Assembly: GCA_009741485.1 (NCBI GenBank)
Contig: CM019216.1
Location: 45,087,361-45,151,360, forward strand
Length of the DNA: 64,000 bases
Source of the DNA: Malurus cyaneus samueli
Taxonomy: Eukaryota; Chordata; Aves; Passeriformes; Maluridae
Direction: 5' to 3'
Shown here: one piece after another, positions 52,576 to 64,000 of the stretch
How the letters are laid out: every line of letters begins with the position of its first letter
Numbering within the stretch: the first letter of the stretch is position 1
The notes under the pieces: model-generated
Databases searched by the model: none
Told to the model about the DNA's origin: nothing
The model's input: only the letters and a program-made list of their open reading frames with translations
Position numbers and translations under genes: made by a program

Positions 52576-54148
52576 CTGTGAAGATACAATCCATCATAGC
52601 AATGAGAGCACAGATTAAATGGGGTCACCAGAACTGTGACATATAACACAGCATTTGCAAGTACATGTATGCCACACATGGTGGAATAGAGGTTAACACT
52701 AACAGTCACACATTCCTCTGTAGCCCAGCTTTAACAGTGCATCATTTGCAGGATTTTCTCCCCAGCTGCCACAAAATTCATCCACCCAAGGAACCAGCAC
52801 CAAACCACCATATTGCCAAACGTAACAACAGTTGAGCTTTTCCTCATGCAGACAGTGGCATGTTATGATGATGTCCATTCCAAAACAAGGCAATGGCATT
52901 AAACCTATGTATGATTTACACCCATAGCAATGTAAACACAATTTTGAATTATAAAATTATTAAATCTTACTGAAAAAAAATTGCTCAAAGCAAAATGACA
53001 ACTATTTACCCAATTCTGAAGTCAAATAATCCTATTTACAGGTGTACCATTACCAACAGTTTAACTGAAAGAGCAAATAAGTTGGGTAAACCAGAAGCCA
53101 TGAAATGCCCCTAAAATGCATATGTAGAAAACAAGAAATAGTTGTTAACTCTTGAAAAAGTGCTTTTGAAACAGTTTTCATGCAGGGTTCATATCTGGAA
53201 TGAAAGAACAAATACTAACATGTTTACCAAGTTTCTTGTTATCCTTAAGTTCAAGTAGCACTTTATAAGATAAGCTACATTTAGATAAGCTTTAAAACTA
53301 CTATTTGCCAAAAAAAACATGGAAATGTGATTTCAGGGGATTTTCAGGTGAATTGCCAGAGTATATTTTTGCATCCAAAAGATTTGGAACTAAAGATCAA
53401 AATTAAAAAGTGACTAATTCTTAAAAAATGCCCTCTCATATTAAAGGAGGGTATTTTAGGTATTTCAATAACATTATACTAACATTCAAATAAACAATGA
53501 ATGTCAAGTTGCAAGACAACTTGCTATAAAATATTTGTATCTGTTAATGAAAAAAAAAAAAAAAAGATAAGGATTTGACTGTCAGAAGGGAGTGTTTACT
53601 GGGCCTAACTTCAGGTACATAATTTAGATGGATGGCCTCCTCAAGCTTCCAGAGATAACTAGGCACTTCCAGAGGTGACTCAGAGCACCTAGAGTACAAT
53701 TTGATGAGATGGATCAAACCAACTTCCAGCTTGCAGCTGCCAAGAAGAACAGTCTCCCTTCCTACCTCTTGGCTATGCCTTTTGTCCCACATCTCTGGGA
53801 CTGGATAGAGCCATCTATCTCCCCCTGCCCCTTTAGGTGGAGTCTCAACAGAACAGGCCAGCACTTATTCTTTGCCAAGGAAATGGAGTACATGCATTCT
53901 CACCTTCCAACTGCCAGAATAGCAAAAAAACTTGAAACATTTGTAAACCCTCGCAGAACTCTAAAGCAGAAACTGCCTTTTGGAGTAAGATGATAATTAA
54001 AATACTACAAAACCAAATAACTTCGGAGAAATGAGTTACTTACAAAGCTGCATTGTTGTCCCCAGTGACCTGCCATAGTTAAAGTTTATCTGCTGTGGTT
54101 TACCTACTCTCTAACAAAAGCAGACACACACCTGAACTAACACAGCAA

Positions 54149-54197
54149 ATGAAAATATCACCTGCATAAAAGCTTGTAGATGAAAATATCACCTGCA
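54149..54197. repeat. Direct repeat, 18 bp, two copies with 31-bp period
   Basis: ATGAAAATATCACCTGCA occurs at 54149-54166 and again at 54180-54197, separated by 13 bp. The copies are identical. Confidence 0.9.
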
Positions 54198-54667
54198 GAG
54201 CAGATAACAACGACTTAATAATGAAGGCACAGTTTGACCCAGTCACAATTTCACATCATGTGTAACAATATTTTGTTATTATTACATACTGTATATATTA
54301 GGTCTACTTTAAAAAAAAAATAAGACCTTTACTGTCTTGCTCCTTTTTAACATCTAACATGCTAACTTTTATTGCTTTTTTTATACACACAGACATACCC
54401 TCTCATCCACTCTAATTCCAAAGACCTGTACAATTCCAAAGACCAGGTGTCAGAACTAGTAGACAAAGGTAGTCAGAGTTCTGGTGGAAAGAAAAAAATT
54501 ATTTCCCTGTGCAAATAACAAGCAGAAAGAATGATGGCCACCAGCTTTGCAGGGTGAAAGATGCCCCAAAAATATCACAAAGAGACTGTCAAACATGTAA
54601 CAAAAAATTAAAATAGTACTCTGCATATGACCTAGCATTTAAATCCATATCCTGCTGTTTTAATAAC

Positions 54668-55010
54668 AGAATCGTGGAATCACAGAACAGCCTGGGTTGA
54701 AATGGACCTTAAAAATCTGGTTCCAACCTCCTTGCCATGGACAGGGACACCTTGTACTAGACCAGGTTGCTCAGAGCTCCATCCAACCTGGCCTTAAACA
54801 CTTCCAAAAATGGGGCACTCTGGACAACCTGTTCCAGTGCATCACCACCTTCACAATAAACAATTTTTGAGTTTTTTCCTATTACCTAATTAAACCTACC
54901 CTCCTTCAGTTTGAAACCACTCCCCCTTGCTGTGCCACTACATGCTCTTGTAAAAAGTCCTTCTCCAATCTTTCTCATAAGCTCCCTCCAGGTACTGTAA
55001 GGCCTGGATA
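54668..55010 (-). repeat. CR1 LINE 3'-end fragment, same orientation as GOPC
   Basis: The + strand shows the reverse complement of a CR1 tail (CAGAATCGTGGAATCACAGA at the element's 3' end), followed by the well-known CCATGGACAGGGACACCTTG and ACCAGGTTGCTCAGAGC blocks. The sequence fades at GGTACTGTAAGGCC near 55000. It is 5'-truncated and non-coding, and lies in GOPC intron 1. Confidence 0.9.
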
Positions 55011-58000
55011 AATAATGAGCACAAAATAAAAATAGCAAAATGAGAAATAGTATGAGCATGTAACATGGAATTACTTTGTTTACACATTATGAAAAGTCAT
55101 AAATCCATCCTCAGGAACAGATGCAGGCACAAGAGTCACACCAAAATGCAAACACAGCAACCTGCTTTCAAATCCTGTCATCTACTTCCATTGAAGGCTG
55201 ACATATCTTTATATTAGTTCACAGAAGTCCTGTCATTCTCAGCTTAGCCAACTCACTTAATTTTTCTTTATATTACCTCTTACTAGCACTGTTTTTTATA
55301 CAAATTCTCTCAATTTGTTATAAAGGAAACATATGGAAAGACTCTTGGAAATTCAACATCTCTATGTTCAGTTTTAAAAGCCACTCAGTAAAAACCAGCA
55401 ATGGGGCAAAGACAGGAGAAGAAATGATGAGCACAAACAAGGACTATCAATAAGGCCATTCCTGCCCAGAGCATCATTCACTGCACACAAGGGTTCTACA
55501 GAAAAAGATGGTGCCAGATAATACAGTATTTCAACTTGTATAAACCTAACAGGATAAACACAAAGATAAACTAATGCTGCACAGGCAACTGTACTAATCC
55601 TTTAACTCGGATGTACTCTCCAACAAAACCATTGAAGAGAGATGTAATGTATTGTGGTGGTCACCTGCAACTGCCCTAGAATTTGCAGACAAGTCAGCTG
55701 GGGACAGAAGTTAGAAACATCCACCCACAAGGAACCATTGAGCTTCATGGTTAGGTGAGTTCAGGAAGAGCACCAAACAACAAATACAGAACAGAAACTT
55801 TCACTGGGGAACAATAAGGGGCAGAGGTTGAAGAGAAGGTAGTATGTTTACTTTCATAACATCCTTTTAACTGTAACTTGCTGATTCAGCCAAAACAGGA
55901 ACTTTTCTGGGCAGAATACAACCATGCAAATTAGTAATTACCACTCATTAGCAAGCACCATATAACAACATCACACCTTAGTTTCTCTCTGCTCCCTCGT
56001 TTGTATCTATGCCCCAGCCAATGCACAGCAAGTAGTATGACCAGAGTGTGGTCATGGAAGTAGGATCTAATTATGAAAACCTATTTCTAAATTCTAAAAA
56101 CAACTCCACAATTCAAGTAAACTGGAGAACTTGATCAAATTAATCAAACAATAAAACTCAGCATTTATCTTCCAAACCATCTAACATACAGATAAAATCA
56201 GAAAAAGAGTTTGAAAGGTTAACTAAACATTTAGTCCAATTTGGGAGCGTATTTTGCCATTTACCAGCTATTTTGTATTTCTCAGAGATTCTGCAGCTAT
56301 GAAAATTAAACACAAATTTCAACTCAGCTACTCAAGAATTTATAAACTACTCTTTTTATTCCCATAGAAGATAAAGGAAATCATGGCACTAAGCAATAAA
56401 TATTTTTTCCACAAATATTCAAAAATGTAAAAAACCCAAAAATCTCTAGGCAACAGAGCCCAATGTCCTATTTTTAATCAACAATTCTTACTTCCTGTTC
56501 AGGCAGTTTTGAATTATCAAAAAATTGAGTTTGTTAGAAATTATCTAATACTAAGCATGTATTTTAAGCTGGCAATATAATAAATGACATCTTAAATGCT
56601 GGGATCAGTGGCATTTATAGTCATGGAGTTCCTGAAGTCTTAAGACTCTAAGACATCAAGAGTCTTAACAGCATTTAAATCTCTCCTGATTAATTTATGT
56701 AGTATTTTTCATATGATGGTCTGAACTCTCATTCATACATTTTACATAGAAAAGTGGCCATTAGTTATTCTAACAGAATAGTTAGAATTACTAACCAAAA
56801 ATCATTTATTTCTATTTGATCTCAGAGACATACTAAAAGATCTCAAACTAAGTTTATACATTGTAAAGAATAAGAATGTGGACCTTGCCCTGAACAACTT
56901 GCAACATAAATACATCAAGGAAAGGATGAATAAACCAAACAGAGAAGTACAAATACAGAAGTATTTTTCTATGGAAATACACAACAGGAAGCTGACAGAT
57001 GATAAAACCACAAGTTTGCTCTTAAGCATCACTGCTTGAATGAGGCACCAGAAAATGGCAATATTGCAATCTCTGAAGATGTGAAACATGAGAGGGAACA
57101 CACAGAAACCGAGAAAACTTCGGAAAGTGGGATGATGATTTACATACCATGGTGACAAGAAACAGCCTCCACTACTGAAAGGGAAACCAGCTGCAGGGGG
57201 CTGAGGTGCACACTAAGAGATGGCATCACTAGATAAAGTTATGACAATGGTTTTAGTCTTGGAAAAACTTTTCCATTTTCTGAGCTATCATTGCAGTAAT
57301 TTCTGCAATATGGACAAGAATTTTATTTGAGGAAGCAGATATAAAATATATCTAGGACTTGCATATTACCCAGACATGAACAGTGAAAGCAAAGCCAAGC
57401 TGAATTGGAAAGCTGGATCATAGGCCTGAATACTACTAGGGCAAGACAGTGGCATTATTCACCACACCAAATAAAAATGAGAGGAAGACCTGAATTCCCT
57501 CAAAGTGTAATGAATGTACTTCTTGGTATGAATATCTAGCTCAAAAAAATTCTAAGCATAGTTCAAACACAGTAGAAAACTCACAGATTTTCAGCAAAGG
57601 TAAGCCAGATACATATGAAAGTATTCATGGTCAGCCTCAAGTGACTAAAAGTCATAATAAGCCAAGCACTCATCAAATGCCTTTGGTTTTTCTAACATTC
57701 CAGGCCTTTAGGGTACACCTAATTCATTCTTATGCTAAGCCTTCTAAAGTCATAAAGTTCTGGAAACTGTCTTTCTAAAGATTATTTTTCCCTCATATAA
57801 TCTCTGTATGCCAGAAGCTAGGAGTTCATTTCAGAATTTCTTAGTTACCTAAACAAGGCAGTCTTAGTGCCATCTTTTTGTTTGTATGTCTACATTTCTT
57901 CCTATTTCACCTTCCTCCCTTGTCGATATGAACTGAATTAATTTTCAAGATTCAAATAGCTCTATTAAAGGGGTAAAGGTGTGTATGACTCAAGTTCCTA

Positions 58001-61000
58001 CAACATACAACTTTTACACTAAACAGCTGCTAGTAGGAAAGAGTGATAGATTAGCGCCCTTTCAGAGGGAGAAGTGGGAATATCTTTAGCTAATTTGTTT
58101 AATGCACCCTGAGACAGATGCCAACAGCCCAGTATACAGGCAGCACATGTGCAGTTCTGAGCTAGAGACTGAGCTGCTGCTGTCTCATGTCCAGCCTACT
58201 AACCAAAGAATGTAGAGATGAAAATGACAACATGCTGTGAACTCCTAGATCATGAAAGAGAACAGGGAGTGCCTGAATCAGAAGGTCTTAGTGACTTGAG
58301 AAAGTGCTCAACACTTCCATTCCCCACAAATCACGAGATTTCCAAGCTCCATTGATTCCGTTACTAATAGAACACCTCTGGCATACACATATATATATTT
58401 ACTATCTAATTTTAAAGGACAGGTCCTTATATATCTTGCTAGAGGATCAAACCAAAATTCACAGACAAATTAAGTTTATGAGGTGCTTTTATTTCCTCAG
58501 CAGCATGTCCTTACATAATTTATACTGGACTCCATAAACTTTACCAATGTATGTATTTATGTATTTCAATGTTCACTCCTGATCAGGACTACCAACCTTC
58601 TGATTCAAAGGCCGCAGGATCCAAGAACATGAAACACAATAGAGCACACTACAATGCTGTAATTACTCCATGGCTTCTGTCCTAGTACATGCACAAACAA
58701 AACAATATAAATATCAAGATATGACACCAGAATATTTGCTTAACGTTTCATTCTGGGGGCATGTTTTTAAAGACAGAAACTACTTTTAAAGGCAAAAGCA
58801 GGTAAAACCCCCCAAAACTTTAATTATGCTTTACAAACAATGAAATTATTACTCCTAAATATTCCCATAACACTACACAAGTGCAGGACAGAAAACCATT
58901 TTTCAGAATAAGATAGCTGTAGCTCCTACAGCCTGAGGTCTAAACACACTCACACACCAGATGTGTTCAGTAGTAGTTCAGAAGTGGTTCAACATCAACA
59001 GAGCCCGACCTGCACACCCCACATACTGCCAGGTTTTCATGGGGACCCGTAACTTCACATCAGCCCCTTGATGTGAAAGTAGCCAGAGCTCTTAATTATG
59101 ATGTTTCTCTAACTGCTAGAAGAAAGGATTGCCTTCATTATCTCACCAGTATCACTCCACCACTTTGTCTAGAGCTCTCCAAAAGACAAGAACAACACAA
59201 CCCTTCCTCACTCTTGACTATTTGATTCTTCCTGTCTACTACGCAGCATTTGCTGCAGTTTCTCACACAACTCTATTAAGTTTAATGGACTGCTTTGAAT
59301 GAGAAACCATGAAACAGAGCAGAGCCCTATTAATCCCACAGTGCTCCTTGCAAAACTAAACAGTGTGACTGCAAAATGAGTTTCTGAATAGATGATACAA
59401 TAGGAAACAGTAATTTTTTACAGTACCCCCCCAATTTCACCACAATGCTTACAACTTGTCAATGACAATGTTTCAAGATATTATTTGAAAAGACTGTACT
59501 GACAGATTTTTAAATTATAAAAGCCTTTATTTAATTACTATTGTGACAGCAAAAAGGACATATGTGACTTATATTTTTAGCTAATGCTAAATTCAACAAA
59601 ACAGACTTTATCATTTGGCTAATAAGAATATGAACAACAAACTTTATGACTACTGACTCCCTAAATAAAAGTATGGTAGTGTAGCTTTGTAAGCAGTCTT
59701 GATAAAAATGAAGTGCATGAGGACACAAATGAATCACAAATTGATTTAATGCACTCTTATTATGCCCCATACAGAATACAAAGTACAGAAGACAAACGAA
59801 TTGCTCCATTTCCCAGGTTCTATTCTAGTCCTAAGAAAGCATTCAGGAGACTCATCAGCAAATTAAAAGGAAGCAAAGCAACATTCCTACTTTATCTTCT
59901 CTGCTGAAGACCATTCAGGACGCGTAATTATCTGTACACTTTTCCTCCCAACAATTTAAAGATAACATCATAATAATACCGCATGCTAAATACAGCATCT
60001 TAAAAATTTGGTTTCCCTTTACATAAACTGATACATCCACCAAAATTTTAAGGCCTGTGACTGATCATTTTCACCTCTATTATTAAAATACCTGCTACTC
60101 CTAAGTAGTACATACACTACTCAAGATAAAACTAACTACAAAGTTTCACTTTGTGCTTGACTGTTTCGTTCTGTTTAAACCTCCTTAAGAAGAACAAATT
60201 ACTTTTTGTTTTAAACCACTTTGCTGACAGGGACAAATTTCTGACTGCCTCACAATGACTGTTTTTGTCAGGTTCTCCATGCTTCCACTTGCTTACTAGG
60301 AAGAACAAATCTGTTCTTAGAAGTTACATCAACAGTTTTATTATTGCCATTATTTTGAAATCTGTACTAGCTATGCAACATAATTCAGCAAATAAAACCA
60401 ATAAATATAAACTAATTTACTGGTTCCCTCTCACTTTCTCTTTGGCAAATACCAACAAATGAGATAGAAAAGGAAAACACTTTACCACATACAGACTGAA
60501 AGTTAAGTAAGCTAGTTAAATTTGTATAGAAGTATATAAGCTTCTGATACTGGAGAATACGAATTAAGCATAGGCATAATTGTAATTTAAAAGGGCATAA
60601 TTATTCTGATAGAAGTAACATGTATCAAACTAATGACAATTTAATATATAAGCCGACTGGAAAATGCATGTAAATCTATATTTCCCGAATATGTCAAAAA
60701 TGCTTACATTTTAGGATATCAAATTAGCTGAACCAAATCTCACTCCACTGATTTTTCAAAAAGACCGCGCTCTATCTAGTACCAACAGATTTCTATTCCA
60801 AAAGAGAACACATATCAAAAGTCCAATTAACAAAATAACACCTCAGTAAATACTGGAAATACTAATGACATTTGAGAAAAGTAAACAAGTTATTGTAACT
60901 ATACATGTCTCATGAGGCAAAAAAATGTCTTGGTCTTCAACAAGTGCATTTCTCACTACAAGATAATAGAGGGAAGGCAAAAAAAATCCAAACAGACCCT

Positions 61001-64000
61001 CTTAAGAAGGCATATGGGCCTACCTCGATTTAACTACTGCTGAAAAACAGAGCAGGACTGTACCTCTGCAGTGTGTCCCATAAAACGGGCTCATATTGTC
61101 ACCTACATTTAGCTTTTCCAGTTTGCCGCTGGGTTTTTTACATACTCATCTTCATTTTACCCACATCATTCTATATGTATGTTAACTAAATAGGCTACAA
61201 GTACTTCAGCTTATAAATTATGTTCCTCTAAGCCTGCTGATTCCAACAATCATGGACATAAAACTACATTGGACTTCTTAGACATAGACGTTTCCTTAGT
61301 TTTAGCATATACACAGGCTTAATTCAATTGCCAAGATACAGGGTGTGCTCCACCAGACATTCCTTTCTAGCTTGTTCATTTCAAATTGCAGAATCAGATT
61401 GGCAGTCAAAGTGCCAGAGTTAAAGTCAAGCTCAGTTTTCACTGGCACATTGACCTACTTCTTTTATTTCTACAAAATTGCAGATGTGCAGAACTTTTTT
61501 TTTAAATGGACATTCAGACAATATCATAGTCAAAAGACAGTCAAACAAGAAAAACAAAACCTATGAACTGCTTCTCAGTTAAACATTTTCTAAAATCTCA
61601 GACTGATCACCAGCCTGCATCTGCTGATTTGCATGGCTTTCCAACAGAGAACCACAAAAAATCTCCTTTAAAACATCGGTCATCTTCCTTTGTTCTAAAG
61701 GACTGAGGTCCTTACTATCCACCATCAAGAAATACTCCTTCATTTGTTCACAGTGAAGTGAGGCTGATCTCGGAAAAGACAGTGGCTTGTACTGCCAAAC
61801 ACCTTTTTTTCCTTCTCTTTGATAACCTACTCAATTCAACTCTGTCTTACTGTGACCAGCAGGAAAATAATGAAAACAAATCCTCTCCTCCAACATATCA
61901 TTAGTTTAAGACTGTAAATGTTATTAGCACAGTAGTAAGCTTATAAACTTTCACCACCCTAAGCACAAGTAAATTTATTTGCATACATCCCCTGTGCATC
62001 TGCAATACCTTCAGGCTCCTTCTAAAAATAATTGGCCCAGAACTGCGAACATATAGCTGCGTCTTTGGAAACTACTGTCTTCCTAGAACAATTCTTCCAC
62101 TATTCAGGAATATTCTTCACACAATATTTTGCCTAGACTCCTCTCTCTAGCAGTAAGTGGCAAAAATTTTGCACCAAGTACACCAAGATGGAAAAACTAT
62201 TTTTGAGAAGTCCTACAGCAGCAGCATCCATCCACCAAATCTCAAGCTGTGCCTCTGAAAAACAATTGTACCAATTAGAGAATGCACATTAAGCTGATAA
62301 AGTGGATAAATCTAAGTCTGAATTGCCTTTGTTTATTCTTGTCTGTAATATTTTAAGACTCAGCAATTTTGGTCATGGAAATGGTATTCACAAATACCAG
62401 AATGATTCGCAACTTTTTATTGTTTTCCTTTATGAAACAATATCACTTATTCAGTAAGACAAGTCCAGGCAAATTCAGCTGCAGGAGTAAGCTTAGTCAA
62501 ACTTAGCTTCATTCCAAGTATTATTATAACCAAATAAAGGGGTACTTCTCAAGATGGCTCTAATTTATTGGCATGAATAAAGGTACCTAAGTAAGATATT
62601 ATTGATGACATTTTTGTGAATGTGACAAAAGCTTTGTATTAAAATGTACAAGCATGTAAAATTACAATGGTGCATTATTAAGAAATGATTGCTATCTTAA
62701 AAGCTACATAAAGTACGGTATCTTGCATTATAAAAAAGGAGTAAAACCACCAATCACAGCCTGGGCTCCAGTATTGATATTAGTGATTTCTTTCAACAAA
62801 CATAATTTTACTCTTCATATTGGTCACTGGGGGAAATCCGTGCTTGTAAGAAGACACTCATTTTCAACAGAGCAGCTCCATCTTTTGGAGATATTAAATG
62901 GCAGCTTTCTTTTCAAGTTTATGACTCCAATAAACATGAGGTCCTAAAATTAACAACCTTCAAGGTAATACTAAAGTCTTCTAAAGGTCTATTTGAAAGA
63001 TAAAAACTCCTTTGTATATATGAGGCCTAATATTACTTCCAGTAATAAAAATACTTCACAAAGTAAGACTTTTTATTCACTTCTAAAGCATTCACTCTAG
63101 ATTATCAGTATCATATTTATCAAACGATTACCTCAAGCATGTAGATATACACAATAATTATGCTAATTATTAACAACTGCTAACCATGCTGCTTTGCTTT
63201 TCAACTCATAAGAGCTTTACCTTTCAAAAAATATTTAAGCTTGAAACAACCTTTTACAGAAATCCATTATCTTAAAATAAGCTGAATACTCACCAGATTT
63301 ACAGGTCTGTACACAACACCCACCATCCCTGTGTAACATGCAATAAATTCTCATTATTTACCATAAAGTCATATATCTCTTTTTACGAATACTTCATGAA
63401 GCCTTCTGTATAGGTTGATACGGTATATAACACACAGAGTAACATAAACATCACTACAGTACGCATTCTGATGAAATAAAGAAAGGCATGTAAAAAATGG
63501 GAACTTCGCTCTACTCTGAAAAATACTACTCCTCTGTCAAACTCCACAGGTTCTTTTGCATAACAATGTCTTCATACCAGGAAGAAACCTGATTAAAACC
63601 AAAGATAATCTACTTACTTTACTTCCTACTGAAAGACACACCTTCAGAAGAGCAGGTTAGTGCTTGAAGACTCTCAAATTCTTTTATTATAGTAAGTGTA
63701 ACACAAAGGACTGAAAGAAGGGAATTCCGTCTATTGAAGCTCTTACAAAGCCCATATTTTCACAGTTTCTCAGATTTTCCCCTCCTACTCCTATACACTT
63801 ACAAGTTAAAAGAACAAGCAATAGAAGTCTGAAAACTAAGGCCTACAAGAGATACTGAAGAAACTGAAGTGCTTTAGCCCAGGGAAAAGGTAACTAAGGA
63901 AGAAACATCAAAAGCCTTCTAATTGTAACTGAAAGACAAGAGGGCAGTTCACATTCACACTTACTAGGGACACCACAAATAACACCTACTAAACCAAAGA

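Larger units (their letters stand above)
52576..64000 (-). other. GOPC: GOPC first intron (partial, at least 11.4 kb)
   Basis: I searched the minus strand for the missing N-terminal codons (FRWLEVLEKEFDKAFVD, INHKLE) and found none, so this is intron continuing past the window. It contains a CR1 fragment (54668-55010), an A-run at about 53549-53565 and an 18-bp direct repeat at 54149-54197. The rest is featureless AT-rich sequence. Confidence 0.75.

Noticed and set aside
53544..53993. Overlapping 94- and 106-codon open frames near 53.5-54.0 kb
   Set aside because: They overlap on opposite strands inside GOPC intron 1, show no domain, and lie next to an A-run; no retrocopy parent could be recognised.

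Overview
This window reads as vertebrate nuclear DNA, almost certainly from a bird. Three 3'-end fragments of CR1 LINEs (the dominant avian retrotransposon) are visible, and the two genes present are the vertebrate neighbours DCBLD1 and GOPC in the tail-to-tail order known from human 6q22. It is a draft assembly: there is a run of 20 N at 14851-14870 and one ambiguous base at 41916. No prokaryotic genes, CRISPR arrays, tRNA/rRNA genes or intact mobile elements were found.

Left part (1-30.2 kb, + strand): DCBLD1, a type I membrane receptor-like protein. Thirteen coding exons could be placed with consistent GT/AG junctions and phases. They run from the second part of the CUB domain (9541) through LCCL, F5/8 type C (discoidin), transmembrane segment and cytoplasmic tail to the stop codon at 28305. 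The signal peptide and first part of CUB (about 108 residues in the human protein) lie upstream of the window; the first 9.5 kb is intron. The 3' UTR runs to a likely poly(A) signal at 30158-30163.

Middle (about 30.2-39.2 kb): intergenic sequence between the two convergent genes, with no supportable gene.

Right part (about 39.2-64 kb, - strand): GOPC (PIST/CAL/FIG), the Golgi coiled-coil and PDZ trafficking protein. Eight coding exons were placed: the coiled-coil exons, an 8-codon microexon at 50112-50135, the PDZ exons and the C-terminal exon. Only the first coding exon (about 95 residues in human) is missing; it should lie beyond 64000, because the sequence from 52576 to the window end is intron.

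The two genes are not known to act in one pathway. DCBLD1 is a surface scaffold whose tail is rich in YxxP tyrosine motifs; GOPC sorts membrane proteins at the Golgi. Neither promoter is in the window. I found no new biological system. The most useful observations are the intact GOPC microexon, a lineage-altered GOPC C-terminus, Pumilio-type motif clusters in both 3' UTRs (one overlapping a poly(A) signal), a NAGNAG acceptor in the LCCL domain, a very GC-rich single LCCL exon, a perfect 32-bp AT palindrome, and a strand-composition switch near the DCBLD1 3' end.
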